DNA from: Piper betle
Taxonomy: Eukaryota; Streptophyta; Magnoliopsida; Piperales; Piperaceae
NCBI GenBank assembly: GCA_033002965.1
Contig: JAURVB010014743.1
Location: forward strand, 1 to 64,000
DNA: 64,000 nt
Direction of reading: 5' to 3'
Both the position numbers and the translations under genes were made by a program. Under the pieces are notes generated by a model. That model did no database searches. It worked only from the letters and a program-made list of their open reading frames with translations, and was not told the DNA's origin. Below are positions 1 through 11,899 of the stretch, piece by piece (position 1 is the stretch's first letter; each line of letters starts with the position of its first letter).

Positions 1-373
1 GCTGAGCCCATGGGGGCACAATCCATGGTCTAAAATCCCTATGATGCATGCAATGAGATACCCTGAAAATCCCAAACGAATATTAAACGATGCAGCAGCC
101 TAGATCTAGGCCTAAAATTTTGGCTAACTCATAAAAATCATATGTATACCTCGTGTATACACTGATAACTCATTATATTCAGTATTATAACTGAAACTAT
201 CATATGCATGTCAGACATACTCAGCCACTATTACATGCTCATATGGCCATATGGGCCTCATACTCATACTCTTAAAATTGGTCTGGCTCGAACTCGCTCG
301 AACCGACTCACGACTTGCCCAAATCGGGCAACTTACGCAGAGTAAAATTCTAAGCCGAAACTGGGGTTTTACA
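1..373 (-). mobile_element. possible LTR start, truncated at window edge
   Basis: Read on the minus strand, the sequence from 373 begins TGTAAAACCCCAGTTTCGG. This resembles the TGTAAGACCC-type 5' ends of plant Ty3/gypsy LTRs and the candidate LTR start at 3877 in this window. No second LTR, PBS or coding domain is visible, so this is only a suggestion. Confidence 0.22.
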
Positions 374-2458
374 GAGGACCAGACCCAACTAACCTGATTA
401 GGGTAACGATTGAACCAACTCAAAAACCCTTGGGCAAATGGCCCAAGTTTTACATATGGGCATTATTTCTTTAAAATGGAAAAAAATAAATGGATATAAA
501 TATACTACGTTGCTTCTCCTTCTTCCAATGAGCCGTTGGTAAACATAATATCCTACCTTTGACATTGGGAAAGAACGGAGTGAGCAATTCCCAATTCAAT
601 ATACAGTAGTTAGGCTTAAAAAACTAACACAACAAATTAGAGAAAATGACCCTTAGGATATAAATAATTTTCCTAGTATCTCAAGGCGGAGAAATCTTAC
701 AGACAATAGAAATCCGGAATAAAAATTAGTTCAAAAATATTTATAAACAGTTAATAAGAAATCAATTGGAAAAATTTATAGCAAACAATAGTTAATCTGA
801 TGGTAGTAAATATAGTAATATGGTAAACAATAAAAAAATTGTAAATAGTCCAAAACCTAAAGTCATCACCAGAGAGAAGATGCAACATCTCCCATCAACT
901 TCAGTAAACAACTCAAAAGAGCTACAACAAGTGGCCTGGTTAGCATGTTCGCTTCGTAGTGTGTGGCTCCACCAATTGAGAATACAGTCAAGTTCAACCT
1001 ACTTTGAGTGTAGTGAGAAGGATAAGGCTCTCGGTGAAGCCTCACATCTGGTCAATCGGAAACAAGTTTGGCTTCTTTCCTTGTGATGAAATTGACCACT
1101 CAATGGGTTAGCAAAACCTAGAAAGGTAAATTAGAAAAATCAATAACAATATCATTATTCTTCTCGGTAACCTAATGTACATGGAAGATCGAGTTGATGG
1201 TAGCTCATGAAATGAAAAGGTAGTAAGAGACACTAGCCCTCGTGAAGGCAAGGCACTCTCAATGATATAGTAGTTTCCGGAATCACCATCCACACGAATA
1301 CAACATCATTAATAAACCCTCTCTGAACCATAATACTGTAGAGTACCCTAGCGTGGATGTTGACTCATTTAAACAACACTTAAACACTCAAATTAGTATG
1401 CAGACATATCCTAGGATTACCAATTGATTGTTATAAATTTTCAAATAATAAGTGCAAAATTTAATCAAACATTTAATGTGCAACAATAAACAATAATGAA
1501 TTCGATTCAAAAACCTTCACAAGCATTGACAAAATGTATCAAACTATTTAAGTGAATGAATTTTGAGTAAAAGGATCACACAAACCATTAAAGTGAACTT
1601 GTCAAACACAAGTCCTTTATGTGAGGTAAATTATCAAACACTAACTATGCTTATGAATTAGCAAATAATAAAAGCAATAAGTAGAACAAATGTAGGGAAA
1701 GAAAATCAAACAATTCAAACAAAAGGAGTTTTTACAAAGGTTCAAAACTCCTAACTCCTCTTCTCTAGCCCATTGAGTCATATTGTTGGGTAGGTCTTCT
1801 TGCTTCACTATGGAAAACACTTATACAGTGATAATTATCATGAAGATTTAATGGTTTGATCTAATTCGAATACATTTAAGTAAGTTTTGAATATGATTTT
1901 ACATTAGATTTAACATATATTAAAGATTTTTAGTAGCTTAAATAAAATCATGAAATTGTTATAATTCTTGGTTTAATTATGTTTATCCAGTCTTATTTTT
2001 CAAGGAAATGCTTATTCCAAACCTTTGTTGGGATTTTTGAAGATTTTCCATTCTCTCTAATTAGAGATGTGGCCAAATTGGAAGTTTCTAAGAAGCTCAT
2101 AAATAATAAAGAAAGCAAGATAGCAACATATGCATATGAGAGTGAAGATAAGCCGTGAGCACACAGTGGATCAAATTATGAAAGTTTAGAGTTAATGCAT
2201 TGGATTAAAGCTAAATTAGGAACTCACCTTGCAATGCAAGAAGGGATGGATGCAACTGACCTTGGGTACTCTATAAATAGATACATAGATACATGATGCT
2301 AAATAGAGGACAGCTTTGAGTTTTAAGGAGGCTCAGAAGTTTTGAGAGCTCATAGGGTTTTTGGGAGAGCAGTGCCGCCATTGGAGAGAAGTGCAGGAGA
2401 AAGGAGAGAAGTGAAGCTAAGGTTGCGACGGCTTTGTTAGGGAATCCACCTAGCAAAC
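374..2458. other. AT-rich stretch, no gene recognised
   Basis: I see no convincing exon, RNA gene or known repeat. Short open frames occur on both strands but lack codon bias, domains or splice signals. Confidence 0.5.
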
Positions 2459-2845
2459 TCCCTTTAAATCATCAGGTGGAACCCATCAAAAGGCATCCAC
2501 TTGGCCAACTCTCTTTAAATCATCAGGTGGAACCCATGAAGGAAACAACCACAATCGGCGTGGGCAAACCTAGCTCTAAAACCACTTCTTAGGCCCTTTG
2601 GGCCCCAACCAAACTCTAATACCACATCTTATGCCCTTTGGGCCCCTAACCTGACAAATTCCCTTTAAATCATCAGGTGGAACCCAAAAATGAAACAACC
2701 ACAATCGACGTAGGCAAACTTGGCTCTTATACCATTTCTTGGGCCCTTTAGGCCCCCAACCAAGCTCTGATACAACATCTTATGCCCTTTGGGCCCCCAA
2801 CCAAGCTCTGATACCACATCTTATGCCCTTTGGCTCTGATACCAT
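2459..2845 (-). repeat. imperfect tandem repeats containing primer-binding-site-like units
   Basis: Two motif types alternate. A 'ccctttaaatcatcaggtgg' motif occurs near 2460, 2510 and 2662. A module 'agctctgatac...cttatgccctttgggccc' recurs about four to five times between 2575 and 2845. On the minus strand the second module contains GGTATCAGAGC, the complement of the initiator-Met tRNA 3' end used as primer-binding site by many plant LTR retrotransposons. The last unit abuts the LTR-like end at 2846, so this is probably the expanded leader of a minus-strand element. Confidence 0.55.
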
Positions 2846-3045
2846 TGTTAGGCCCTTGGGGCCACCAAAGGGAGTTGCAATAGGTGTTACGGGCCTCTCT
2901 TAATCCAAAAGTTAACTTAAGGAATAAAACTTTCTCATTAGCCTATATACAACTTACCAACATCATCTACGACCGATGTGGAATAAACCCAATACTTATC
3001 ATCTTCTTCTTTTCTTTCGATGTGGGATGAAATGAATTTCATGAT
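2846..3045 (-). mobile_element. LTR fragment (5' LTR of a minus-strand retroelement)
   Basis: On the minus strand the sequence ends ...GGGCCTAACA and is followed at once by ATGGTATCAGAGCC, the usual LTR-end/tRNA-iMet primer site arrangement. Inside is a TATATAGGC stretch and a CACATCGG-type motif often seen in plant LTRs. The far edge, near 3045, is uncertain. No partner LTR or coding region was found, so this is a small or truncated element. Confidence 0.5.
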
Positions 3046-3876
3046 GTTTTCAATTACATCTGTAGGGTAAACTTATCTATCTAGGATGTACAACAGATCT
3101 TAGTTGCAATATGATATAGTGTTACTGTTCTTCGCCTATTTGTGATTGCGAAGGGTTGATCAATCTGTTCAAATCTTAATGCTATAAAAGCCTAGCTAAC
3201 TTTTGTTCAACCAAGAGATTTGGTTTCTACCCTGAAATAGGGAAATTTAAAATGTCATAAACTGAATAATTTTAAATATTGAGCTAGACATACACTCGAT
3301 GTGATTGATAACCATAAAAAGAGTCAATCTTAATGTATCTTCTTAGCTTCTTTTACACAGCTATGTAATAAGTGGATTAAGATGGTAAGCTGTAACATGA
3401 TATGACAACTCATTACAAATACACTATTAGACTAACTAGGTAAATTGAAAATCCTAGATAGTAATTAATTGAAAGAACCATATTCTTCTTGCAAATATTT
3501 AGATAAATTAGTTTAGTGTCGAGTAGATAGTTGAAGCCTTTACCTCGATTGAATGTCAAGTTAGATTAGAAATTTTTAATGTTAATTGCTATTCTTGTCT
3601 TGACATTTGTTAAATAGTCAATCAAGTTAAGGTAGAGTAAAGTAAGAAAAAAGTAATTAAAATTTCTAGTGGGAATGATCTCATATTCACTACTTTATTA
3701 TTTGTTTGATGCGGGTACTTACACAAAAGTAGAAAATACAAGATATACATATAAGCACCACTTGTTCTTCTACAAGCTATCCACCGAGCCAATGCAACAA
3801 GCACACTAGTCTCTTACAAGTTCTCTACCAAGCCAAAGACAACTAGCAACACTCCTACACCTTGGAACCACACTCT
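3046..3876. other. AT-rich stretch, nothing recognised
   Basis: No coding region or recognised repeat was seen between the two LTR-like sequences. Confidence 0.45.
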
Positions 3877-6549
3877 TGTAAGACCCTAATTCGGCCCATT
3901 CGCAAATAGAATTAAAATGATAAACTTTGGAATGCTAAATCACTCAAACATCAGAAGACAGAAACTTGAGGGATTTTGATGCACAAACAAAATGCCCCGA
4001 AATGTATGCAATGACTCCTATGGTTGGGCTCATGAAAATAGGACACCTAAATGAATCTAAATAGCAAAGGAGACTAAGAATTCTAAAGAAAATTTAGTAG
4101 AGATCCTGTAACTTGGACATTAGAACATTTTTTACAATCTATAAATATTCACAATTTATAAAAACATACACAGAGCCCTTCATCGTGCAAAATTGTAAAA
4201 ACCATGAAATAACAATAAGAAAAATAATAATAATAATAATAAATAATAATAATAATTTTCTCTTAGATGGAGGAGGTTGTATGGCTAGAATTTATTGTTA
4301 GAATTTAGTGGATATTTTGGTTATGATAGGAGAAAATTAGGTGGAGGTTTCCAATATGATCTTTTAGAGATCAGATTTTTTGTAGATAATTAGAGATTTT
4401 ATGCTTGTGATGGTTATCTTATATCACCCTCAATCGCTAAATATAAATGATTGTGGGAAGGGGTTTGGATGCTAGGTAAGCCATCGTTAGCGTCATTCCT
4501 CTCCCCACCTGCTAGCTTCTTTCCTCTTCATCAGTAATCTCTTCATTTTCCTCTTCTTCCTCCATACTTCTTTATTTATTTTCCTCTTTGTTTCTTCATC
4601 ATGTTACATATCACCTTGTTGGTTGTTTCTGGTCCTGCTCTTTTGAATATTGACTGCAATAATCCTATTCCATTTATTACATTTATATTTGATAAATTGA
4701 TAATGTCTAATTATAATGTACTTAATTATTACTTGCCATCATTTTGGCTTGTTGTCCTCTACATCTTCATGCATGATAAAAATTAAAAATAAATCAACAA
4801 ACTAATTTGTATAGTTTGGTTTGTGTTTTTCTATGGTGAGTAGGTTAATATTACTACATACGAGAGAAAATTATATTAGGTGTATGCCTAATTAAGTAAG
4901 TTGGTAATGACATTATAGTACTTGTTATATCTTTTGGATGTAACTAATCTAGGTTTGATATTAACTAGTTAATATTTCTCTTCTTTATTTTAGGCTATGC
5001 GGATCAGTATTAATGTTATAAATTAAGACAAGGGGTTTGTTTGGAAATAATATAATAATCGATTAAATATAATGTCTCATACAATGTACAGTTTAAATTA
5101 AGTTTAAATTAATTGTTGTGATATAAGTTGCTCTAGGATATTATACATATAGTACAACCATTATATGAATACCAAACTTTTTAAATGTTATTTAATAAAT
5201 AAGGGATTAGTTTTGTATCGTGTTAATTTGTCAACTTATAATTATTCTTTGCTATGAGAATGATAAATTAATTTTAGCAAATGTATAAATTATTATATTT
5301 ATTTTTGGTTAAATTAATAAGTTATCATGTGGCATACAATTCTAACAATTGTATATGGTTGAGAAGGCATAAAATAGATCATTAATTCATGATGTTAGAA
5401 TATAGATAGCTTACATATTGGTATATTTTAATCATTTGGGGAATTATCATTATTTTATCTGTTTTAATATTTTGTTCGTTATTATATATGATTAATTATT
5501 AATTAAGGGATTGATAAATCAATTATTAATTAATTCTTTTATAAATTCATTATTTTTCTGTGGGTGTGTGTTATTTCATGTCGCATTTATGACATTCATT
5601 TAGATCTTATTGAGTAGGATCTAATCTAGTTTTTTCCTTAGACTAGAGTCCGTTTTTGCTGCTTGCGCATCAGTTCAGCTGTGTTATGATTTGAGGTCCG
5701 TATAACTACTTAAAATGTTGTATATTCCTTTTTGGCAACCCTAGTTGGCCTGTGCCTAAATTCGACTACTATGCACTGAGCGCAATTGGGGTCAAGGAAT
5801 TAACTCAGTCTGACACGGTGCCGCACTTTTGAAATTATTTGAAAGATAAAATACCTGCCCCCATGCTGAAGGGGGTGACAGGGCGCAATGGAGCAAGATG
5901 ACTCATTATACACTTGTGATACCGAGCGGGTGAGTCGATGGCAAATATCAATAACTACAAGTCATGGGCCACGTAGCGTGTGTGCGCATTCATGGGATTG
6001 CACCTGGATGGGGAGGCCACCCCTCCCGGCATAATTGGAGCTTGACATAGGCTCATAATCACTAAAAAGCTTAATAAAGAATGATATAGAATATGTTGAC
6101 TTGTTTCATGTAATTATGCGACTTAGTGGTTTTATCACTAACATGGTTTTGTGATTGCTGGTGAGCAATTTCAGACTGATGGTTAAGGGTGTAGTTCGTG
6201 GTTCCCTTACCAAACATAGGTTAGAAGAAATGATGAATAAAATTGGACTTCTTATTTATATTAGTTGAGTTATAATTGTGACTATGGGAAGCAATTTGGA
6301 GGCTTTGGAACTTGCTTTTGTGTAATTAGTTTATCTTATATTATTGTTGCATATTATATTTGATATAGCATGATTTATTTTATGAGTAATAAATTTTTAG
6401 AGATATTTGAATTTCATGTTTAATCATTTTGCTACATTATACCTTAAGTATAATTTTTTTACCATATTATGATGCATGTGCTTGCATTTTTATTTTTATA
6501 TCCTCCGTATTTTTGGGTAACCTCCAGCCGGCGAAGGTAGGTCGTTATA
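3877..6549 (+). mobile_element. candidate long 5' LTR of a degenerate Ty3/gypsy element
   Basis: The left edge reads TGTAAGACCCTAATTCGGCCC-like and the right edge reads TCGTTATA, one base from the common TCGTTACA end. It is followed directly by a tRNA-iMet primer-binding site and then a dead gag. An LTR of about 2.7 kb fits the Del/Tekay type. No second LTR is in the window, so the left edge is inferred from the terminal motif only. The interval is AT-rich and non-coding. Confidence 0.45.
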
Positions 6550-6551
6550 GG

Positions 6552-6563
6552 TGGTATCAGAGC
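6552..6563 (+). other. primer-binding site (tRNA-iMet type)
   Basis: TGGTATCAGAGC, complementary to the 3' end of plant initiator-Met tRNA, lies two bases after the candidate LTR and about 170 bp before the gag remnant. Confidence 0.7.
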
Positions 6564-6734
6564 CTGATTTCCCACTTGCTCATAATTTATAACTCAAGTA
6601 CTTTGTTGAAAAGTCTAGTATTTATCTTTTCTCAACGTTTTGTGTTATTAATCAACAAATTTTTCACTAATAAACCCAAGTCATAACTGAAAAACATATT
6701 ATGAACCATAATGAAAAAAAAATCAATATTTTAG

Positions 6735-7875
6735 ATGGCAGGCACGCGTAGACACTCATGCTGATCTACTCAGTCAAGTTTGATCACAAAAAATTTATTG
6801 GCCCAGATCCTAGCAACCATACAAGGACTGGCGTAGGCTTTAGCAAATACTAACTCTGTTGTTCAGAATATTATACAACGGTAAAAGGGAGTGGTAGGTT
6901 GAAATGGAGCCTCAAACTCAATAGTGGGTCCCACCATAACCCCAGACAGTGGCCAAGGGAGTGCCCAAAGGCAGGCTGGTTTAGTGGACTCGAGCGAGTG
7001 AGGGGAGCTTCTGAACCCAGCGCCACCAGTAGTCCGACAAGTGTTGCTCCTAGTTGTTGATGATAATGATCGCTATATTGTGGAAAAGTTTAGGAAGAAT
7101 GGAGCCGAAGCATTTGTTGGAGAGATTGATCCGATGAAGGCTGAGAGCTTGATAGACATCACAAAAAAAGCTTTTAGGGCTCAGTACATGCTCCACCACA
7201 ATCAAGTGAGATTGGCAACGTGCATGCTTCAGGAGGAAGCATCTTACTTGTAGAAGTTCATGGAGAAAACCATATTTTATTGACATTAGATCTCTTCCAT
7301 CATGTGGGCAGAATTTGTGGCAGCCTTCAATGGACAGTATTTTTCAGAGCCCGTTGTCTAGAAGAAAGCGTTGGAGTTCGCCAACCTAGTCTAAGGGGAG
7401 GACTCAGCTCGGGAGTATGCTAAGAAGTTTTTGCAATTGGAGCATTTTGTACCTAGGATTCTAGTAACCGAAAAGGCCAGAGTTGACAAATTCTTTTGGG
7501 GATTGAAGCCAAAATTGAGGAGTAAGATTGCTACGGCACCAAAGGAGTACGATAATAGAGGTAATTGCCTCGGCCACAACTCAAGAGTTGGTGTTCGAGT
7601 ACGACCATGCACAGAAGCAAGGGAAGGTTACTTTGCAGTACAAGAATGCCAACCCTCTCAGTAACGAAAATAGGCCAACAAGACACCAGCAACAGAGCCA
7701 CCATGGTAACATAGAGGGGAACCTTATAAGGAAGCATGCAGATACCCAGTTGAGACGATGCCCTAATTACAACAAGATGCATTTAGGGAGATGTGGGGAG
7801 CCCTGTAGGTGCTACAACTGTGGGAGGATGGGACACTTGCAGATGGGGTATTGTCAACCTCTGCAGCAACAGTAG
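6735..7875 (+). pseudogene. Ty3/gypsy gag, degenerate
   Basis: Pieces in several frames match a plant gypsy Gag capsid: AEAFVGEIDP, FRAQYMLHHNQVRLATCML, KKFLQLEHFVP, KARVDKFFWGLKPKLR, then a zinc-knuckle region (CYNCGRMGHLQMGYC, 7816-7860). Gag binds retrotransposon RNA and builds the virus-like particle. The start at 6735 is followed by a stop within ten codons. In-frame stops and frame changes occur around 7250-7430. The knuckle spacing is CX2CX4HX5C rather than CX2CX4HX4C. No pol follows; after 7875 the sequence changes to an unrelated minus-strand transposase remnant. The family assignment is solid; the exact limits are not. Confidence 0.72.
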
Positions 7876-7939
7876 GAGCAGCCTGAGATGGATAAGGCAC
7901 CATCTCCTATTTGCCACTCTCTCAAATCTATGTATAAAC

Positions 7940-9280
7940 TCAATAAGGCTTTTTTTTGTTCACATACCTTGAGTAAAATGAGTTTTGAGATTCATTTCGT
8001 TGCGAACTTCTTATACTAGCCAAAAATATACCTTTAATATACACAGGCACCCACACATGATGAATTGCATACATGGATTTTAACCACTCATTTTCCTCCA
8101 AGAAATTGTCTTTCATTACTACACTCCACTGTGATTCAAATGCTTCTTTGTTTTTGGCACCATAGATTAAACTATGGAATGGCTCATAAAACTCCCTTCT
8201 ATGAGCCATTACACCTAATTTTTCACTCTCCTTCTTAAGGATATGCCAAATAAAAAGACAATGATATGTTGAAGGAAATGTCAATTTAATTGCTTTATCC
8301 ATTGCAGGATCTTGATCAGTCACAATTGCCCCTGGATGCCTTCCATCCATGCATTTCAAAAATGTTTCAAACAGTCACACAAATGACTCAGTCTTCTCAT
8401 TACACAAAAAACACATCTAAATGTAATTATTTACCTGTGATGGTTTACTCTGATGAATAGTGCAAAAACAAGTGCATATTTATTTGTATCATATTTTGTA
8501 TCAAAAATCATCACATCTAAGAACAGTTGATAATTTTTTCTTACAATTCCATCCACCCAAAAACATTACTTCAATCTACCCTCATCATCTACTTCATAAA
8601 AAAAAAGAGTCATTCATCTCTTGCATTTTCTCAAAATATTCCAACAATAATTGGGCATCTATTTCCTTTATCTCTTCTTTACTTTTTGTCTAGGCATTTC
8701 TAATATCTCTCTATATACAACCAATATTTTCAACCCCCTGCTTCAATTTCTAGCACAGACATTAGTTGAGAAGTTTTTATGTAAGCCTCGCCAAAGGTGT
8801 CAATCAAATTTTGGTGCACACTTGTAACATGCTAATGTGACCTGAGAAATTGAATTTTTTATGGTGTTGGAGTGCATGACTATGTCCTTCTTCAAGCTGC
8901 ATGACCTTCTATGTGCCCTCTATATTTTTAGTTACCCTGATGTGTGCATGACAATTTTCTCTAATTATAGGATGACTTCTCTTTTTAACTTTGTGGGGTA
9001 TTTCTCTTTGTACCTCATCTTCTTTCATATGTCCTTCTTTAGAACACATAAATACTTAAGACCATAACTCTTTTGTCCTCTTATGATAATTTATACTATG
9101 TTTACATACACCAAATCCAGCCATTTTTGAATAACAACTGTAGAAGTTGAGTGCATCGTCCAAATAATCAAATTTCATTCCAACCTTCAGTTTAAACTCA
9201 TCTTCTACACTAGGATAGGCTATTATAATATGTTGGCCTAATTCTTCTTCATCATATCCGTTATCTTCAAGATTGTCCAT
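7940..9280 (-). pseudogene. FAR1-related / MULE-type transposase, broken
   Basis: On the minus strand the N-terminal piece (9280-9056) carries the FAR1 DNA-binding hallmark (VGMKFDYLDDALNFYSCYSKMAGFGV). The transposase core follows at about 8525-8430 (FDTKYDTNKYALVFALF, VNHH) and at 8390-7940 (GAIVTDQDPAMDKAI, HILKK, VWVPVYIKG, SQRNESQNSF). These match FAR1/FHY3-family proteins, domesticated or mobile Mutator-like transposases. A TGA replaces an expected Trp codon near 8378, the region 8530-9050 has no recognisable frame, and the C-terminal SWIM zinc finger is absent. It is a dead copy; the sequence cannot tell whether it came from a MULE or an FRS gene. Confidence 0.72.
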
Positions 9281-9624
9281 TCTTTAAAAATACAAAATTT
9301 ATAAAAACTAAGATTATTTTCACCTAAAATAGTCGCAATAAACAAAATTTAATTTAGTCAAAGTACTTTCAAAGGCTTAATTCTTACATGAATGCTCATC
9401 TTCGGTGGGATTTGTTCTGGGTTGACAGATGCAAATCTGGCCTCCTCGACTACACTTACAAATATTTTTGACCTGAAAATATATTTTTTTACACCGATAA
9501 AAACATAAGTATAACAAATCAAGGCAACCATTATGTCCTTAACAAATTTTTTTCATTGTTTTGTAAATTCACTATTTAATTTAATTAGTTCATTATAAGT
9601 GCCCGTTAAAAAGAAAATTTACCC

Positions 9625-9896
9625 TCGACGCAACGAGTTCCGCACGTCAAGGGGGAGGCGGCGGTCGGGGTCCACCAGCGGGGGGGATGCACACACCGGG
9701 GGACAGGGGGCGGCTGCACACGCTAGGAGGGCGGGAGGCGGGCACACTCGCCAGGACGCCGGGGGGGAGCGATGTGGGGGGATTGGGGGATGGCCGTGGA
9801 TCGTTGGATCAGATCCAACGGCCCATAGATGGCAACGTTGGAACACTACCATTAGGGGGTAGCACATACCAGCTACCCCCGATATATATATATATA
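9625..9896. repeat. GC-rich repeat block ending in a hairpin and (TA)n
   Basis: This GC-rich patch in AT-rich DNA holds the near-palindrome TTGGATCAGATCCAACGGCC (about 9803). It ends in an inverted repeat GGGGGTAG...CTACCCCC at 9854-9880, followed by (TA)n. Similar ends occur near 56700 and 58180. It abuts the TIR element that starts at 9897 and may be part of an older element in which that one sits. Confidence 0.4.
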
Positions 9897-9986
9897 GGTC
9901 AAGGTTTCCTTAGCCCAGGGGAGGAAAATTTTCCTACCCCAAGCTCTAATTTGGGTCGTCTTTATGATTAGACGGCCCAAATTTGA

Positions 9987-9990
<4 letters not shown>
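9897..9990 (+). repeat. left terminal inverted repeat
   Basis: Pairs with 11355-11441 in inverted orientation. The best-conserved part runs from the AGGGG at about 9917 to ATTTGATGA at about 9989. Confidence 0.7.

Positions 9991-10033
<43 letters not shown>
9991..10033. repeat. (TA)n microsatellite
   Basis: About 21 uninterrupted TA units directly inside the left TIR. Confidence 0.95.
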
Positions 10034-10035
<2 letters not shown>

Positions 10036-10265
10036 TTCACCCCCTCTTTTGAACCGCCGACATCGGTGGCAGGATGAGCCTGGCCTCAGTAGGCTGCATG
10101 ATGGGATTGAGGGCCGTGAGGGTGGCAGCGGCTGCATTAAGGGCTGCGAGGGCGTGACACTACAGTGGGCAGCACAGCAGTGGCGGAGGCATTATGGGCT
10201 GCAAGGGAGTCCCCGGGATCAGACCCATCGCAGCCATGGCCATCTCCATGGCCAAGGTGGAGGAG

Positions 10266-10987
10266 CGGGGGAGGAGATGGCGGAGCCGGTGGAGACGTAG
10301 AGAGGGCAGAGCTCGTCGGTGGTATGGGCAAAGAAGCAGACCCGCTGGGAGCAGCCGGTGCCATCCTCGTAGAGGCGAGTCCGGTACTGCACTGGGTGGA
10401 GCCAGCACTCAAAGACGCCATGGGCGTACTCGAAGAGGTCCCCCCGACACGCCCCCTTTCGGACATCTGGGCAGGGGACGCAGCTGTAGTGGTACTTGCG
10501 GGGGTCTTGTGGCAGCGCGTTCTCGCCTGGGTGGACAAAGGGGCACTCCATCCAGTCATGGGAGTATGCTCTCAAGCAAGGGCGCACCTTGAACGAGAAC
10601 AACTGGAACTCGTCTGAGGCGCACACGGTGTTCTTGATGTCCGGCATCGACAGGTCGATTGGATACACCTTCTCTGATGCTGCCACCACAGCCGAAACTC
10701 CTCCATTGATAGACGATCCGTTGTAGAAGTTGGGGGAAGACGAGAGTGGCGTGATTCTGAGCCGGAGCTGGAATTGGCGGCCATGGCCATGGTTAAGCAG
10801 TCGGGCGCACCGATGGCGGCGATGAGGAGCTTGGACAAAGCAAGCTTCTGGCTTTGTAGTTTGGGCAGTGCGACGACGACTTTGAGAGGGCGACATCAGC
10901 GCCGGCGGTGAGCAGCAGCCGGACGGCCTCTACGGCATTGGGGGACCCGCCGGATGTGGCGCTGTGGAGGGCCGTGCTTCCATTGGG
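10266..10987 (-). pseudogene. captured fragment of an ankyrin plus tandem CCCH zinc-finger (RR-TZF) gene
   Basis: Minus-strand frames encode an ankyrin-repeat tail (TALHSATSGGSPNAVEAVRL at about 10980-10910). After a frame change comes the plant arginine-rich tandem CCCH module (DEFQLFSFKVRPC, SHDWMECPFVHPGEN, DPRKYHYSC, EYAHGVFECWLHP, RVCFFAHTTDEL). Such proteins (Arabidopsis SZF1/TZF11 type) bind AU-rich mRNA in cytoplasmic granules. Both fingers are damaged: the third Cys of finger 1 is Phe (GDLFEYAH) with one residue missing, and the first Cys of finger 2 is Tyr (RTRLYEDG). The piece lies wholly inside the TIR element and lacks the parent's ends, so it is a captured copy and not a gene at its own locus. 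Confidence 0.72.
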
Positions 10988-11354
10988 TAAGCAGGGGCGA
11001 CCTCCTCCAAGATCCCCCGCTTTGGACGCTGCCCCACCCCACTCCCCTCGACCCTGCCATCTCGCCGTGGCCGCCACCTCCCCCGCTACCCCTCCCTCCT
11101 CTACCCCGCTTCCACCCTCCTCCACCATAGATGCCAGCCCTCCCCACTCCCCCTTGACCTCATAGTCCTACCACGGCCGCCACCCCTCCCTGCTCCCCCT
11201 TGACCTGCTGTCCCACTGTGGCCTCCACCCATCCTGGTCCCGCTGCCTGCCACGACTCCCTCCCTGCTGTAGAGGCTTCCACTCCCTTGCCCAGCCAGCC
11301 GTGGCTAGAACCTGGCCGCCGACGACAATGACAAGATGGAGGATTTTTTTTCTC

Positions 11355-11441
11355 ATCAAATCTGTACTATCCAATCATAAAGATGACCCAATTAGAGTTT
11401 GGGGCAGGAAAATTTTCTTGCCCCTGACACACGTTAGTGCC
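11355..11441 (-). repeat. right terminal inverted repeat
   Basis: Reverse complement of the left arm at about 80% identity by eye, including the central GAAAATTTTCCTGCCCC segment. Confidence 0.7.
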
Positions 11442-11899
11442 TATATATATAGTCTCATACATGTCAAAGAATATTTGAAGGCAAGAGTCGAAGTTGTGAT
11501 CAACGAATCTGTCCCAAATATTTATAGGATATTTTTTTCTGCTCTCGTCCACGGTTGCATAAATCGGAATCGGTTTTCGAGGGTGTCGAAATCGAAATCG
11601 GAATCGGTCTAAATCGGACAGGAATCGGGTCAGTTGAATCGACCTGAATCGGTCCAAATCGGTCATATACAAAAATTTGACAACTCATAACATAAATACC
11701 TGAAATACATAATTATATAATTTTTCAACATAAATACACAAATTTTGTAATTTAATACAAGTATAAAAGAGCATCACAATTTATCATCACAATACCTCAA
11801 TGTCATAAGTATAACATTTGATATATCATCATTTGTGCTGTATCAAATAATAACAACAAGACATTAATACAAGTCCAAAAAAGAATGTTCAGCACAATT

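Larger units (their letters stand above)
9897..11441. mobile_element. Pack-MULE-like TIR element carrying a captured gene fragment
   Basis: The ends form terminal inverted repeats of about 85-95 bp. The left arm (9897-9990) and the reverse complement of the right arm (11355-11441) share AGGAAAATTTTCCT-type palindromes, then CCCCAA-CTCTAATT, GGGTC-TCTTTATGATT and ATTTGATGA. Both outer flanks are TATATATATA, compatible with a 9-10 bp target duplication in (TA)n but not diagnostic. There is no transposase. The GC-rich interior holds a minus-strand piece of a cellular ankyrin/CCCH zinc-finger gene. Long TIRs, a GC-rich gene fragment and no transposase are the marks of Pack-MULEs; the superfamily is inferred. 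Confidence 0.68.

Noticed and set aside
9946..10137. Frames encoding YIYIYIYI runs
   Set aside because: Translation of (TA)n.
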